Origin: Gemmatimonadota bacterium | GTDB taxonomy: Bacteria; Gemmatimonadota; Gemmatimonadetes; Longimicrobiales; Gaopeijiaceae | Direction: 5' to 3' | Assembly (NCBI GenBank): GCA_016209995.1 | Contig: JACQVC010000341.1 | Coordinates: forward strand, 1-5,327 | Length of the DNA stretch: 5,327 nucleotides | Shown here: one piece after another, positions 4,942 through 5,327 of the stretch | How positions within the stretch are numbered: the stretch's first letter is position 1 | Layout: every line of letters starts with the position of its first letter | The notes under the pieces: generated by a model | What the model saw: the letters and a program-made list of their open reading frames with translations, nothing else | Told to the model about the DNA's origin: nothing | Database searches by the model: none | Position numbers and translations under genes: made by a program

Positions 4942-5327
4942 GTGGCAAAAAGTCGTCGAATCCTCGTGACGGGGGGTGCGGGCTTCATCGGGAGCCACGT
5001 GGCCGAAGCCTATCTGGCGCTCGGAGACGAGGTGTGGGTCCTGGATGATCTCTCGCACGGGAAGCGCGAGAATGTCCCCGCCGGCGCCCACTTCGTGCAC
5101 ATGGACATCTGCGACGCGGCCGTCAGCGCGCTCTTTCACGAGGCGCGCTTCACCCAGGTGTGCCATCACGCGGCGCAGATCGATGTACGGGTCTCGGTGG
5201 CGGATCCCGCGTTGGACGCGCGCATCAATACGCTGGGCTTGCTCAACCTGCTGGAGGCGTGCCGCGCCACGGGGGTCCGTCGCGTCATCTACGTGTCGAG
5301 CGGCGGCGTGGTCTACGGCGAGCCGGA
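4942..5327 (+). CDS. NAD-dependent sugar-nucleotide epimerase, GalE-like extended SDR (3' end outside window)
   Basis: These are the first 128 residues of an extended short-chain dehydrogenase/reductase, most like UDP-glucose 4-epimerase, which interconverts UDP-glucose and UDP-galactose and so supplies precursors for surface polysaccharide. The Rossmann loop TGGAGFIGSH is at 10-19. Asp35-Asp36 (VLDDLSHGKREN) ends strand 2, where NAD ribose is bound. HMDICD (53-58), CHHAAQIDVRVSVADP (74-89), N96 and N102 in INTLGLLNLLEAC, and YVSSGGVVYGEP (117-128) follow the GalE-family order. The SSGGVVYG form matches the STGGAIYG-type epimerases of thermophiles rather than the SSSATVYG of E. coli GalE. The catalytic YxxxK lies beyond the edge, so substrate class cannot be fixed; a UDP-glucuronate epimerase or dTDP-glucose dehydratase-like enzyme is less likely but open. 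The GTG start at 4942 is the only reasonable one after the in-frame TGA at 4906; its ribosome site (GCGGA) is weak. Confidence 0.9.
   Translation, partial: MAKSRRILVTGGAGFIGSHVAEAYLALGDEVWVLDDLSHGKRENVPAGAHFVHMDICDAAVSALFHEARFTQVCHHAAQIDVRVSVADPALDARINTLGLLNLLEACRATGVRRVIYVSSGGVVYGEP

Noticed and set aside
3251..4948. 565-codon open frame on the minus strand opposite hemA and the end of the ccsA-like gene
   Set aside because: It lies fully opposite a certain gene, is rich in Arg, shows no domain motif, and is the usual result of few stop codons in the antisense of GC-rich genes.

Overview
The window is a GC-rich bacterial segment with five genes, all on the + strand: an envelope beta-barrel protein, a LysM protein, a CcsA/HemX-like membrane protein, glutamyl-tRNA reductase (HemA) and an NAD-dependent sugar epimerase. 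Both end genes run off the window. Strong G/C preference at third codon positions, a Wzi-type outer-membrane protein (so a diderm), and a CcsA/HemX-like gene directly upstream of hemA would suit Gemmatimonadota or another high-GC diderm lineage. That placement is an inference; no rRNA or other phylogenetic marker is present.

Layout. 2-1471: Wzi-like capsule/exopolysaccharide-associated outer-membrane protein, whose reading frame is open to the left edge, so its true start probably lies outside. 1472-1579: intergenic stretch with a plausible sigma70-type promoter and an AT-rich palindromic motif. 1580-2680: secreted LysM protein with two similar C-terminal modules. 2681-2759: short gap with a 13-bp perfect inverted repeat that resembles the motif before the LysM gene. 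2760-3569: eight-helix CcsA/HemX-family protein. 3605-4882: hemA, with 35 bases between the two genes. 4883-4941: gap with a stem-loop. 4942 to the edge: extended short-chain dehydrogenase/reductase resembling GalE.

How the genes fit together. hemA makes glutamate-1-semialdehyde, the first committed precursor of tetrapyrroles in the C5 pathway. A HemX/CcsA-like membrane protein next to hemA is a known arrangement linking haem synthesis to haem handling or HemA control. The usual hemC/hemD/hemB genes do not follow here; an epimerase does. The two outer genes (Wzi-like and epimerase) point to surface polysaccharide, so the haem pair sits between envelope genes.

I see no mobile element, CRISPR array, tRNA, rRNA or clear novel system. 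The items most worth a second look are a Gln where HemA normally has an active-site-region His, the degenerate WWD and C-terminal His motifs in the CcsA/HemX-like protein, and the related palindromic motifs before the LysM and ccsA genes.
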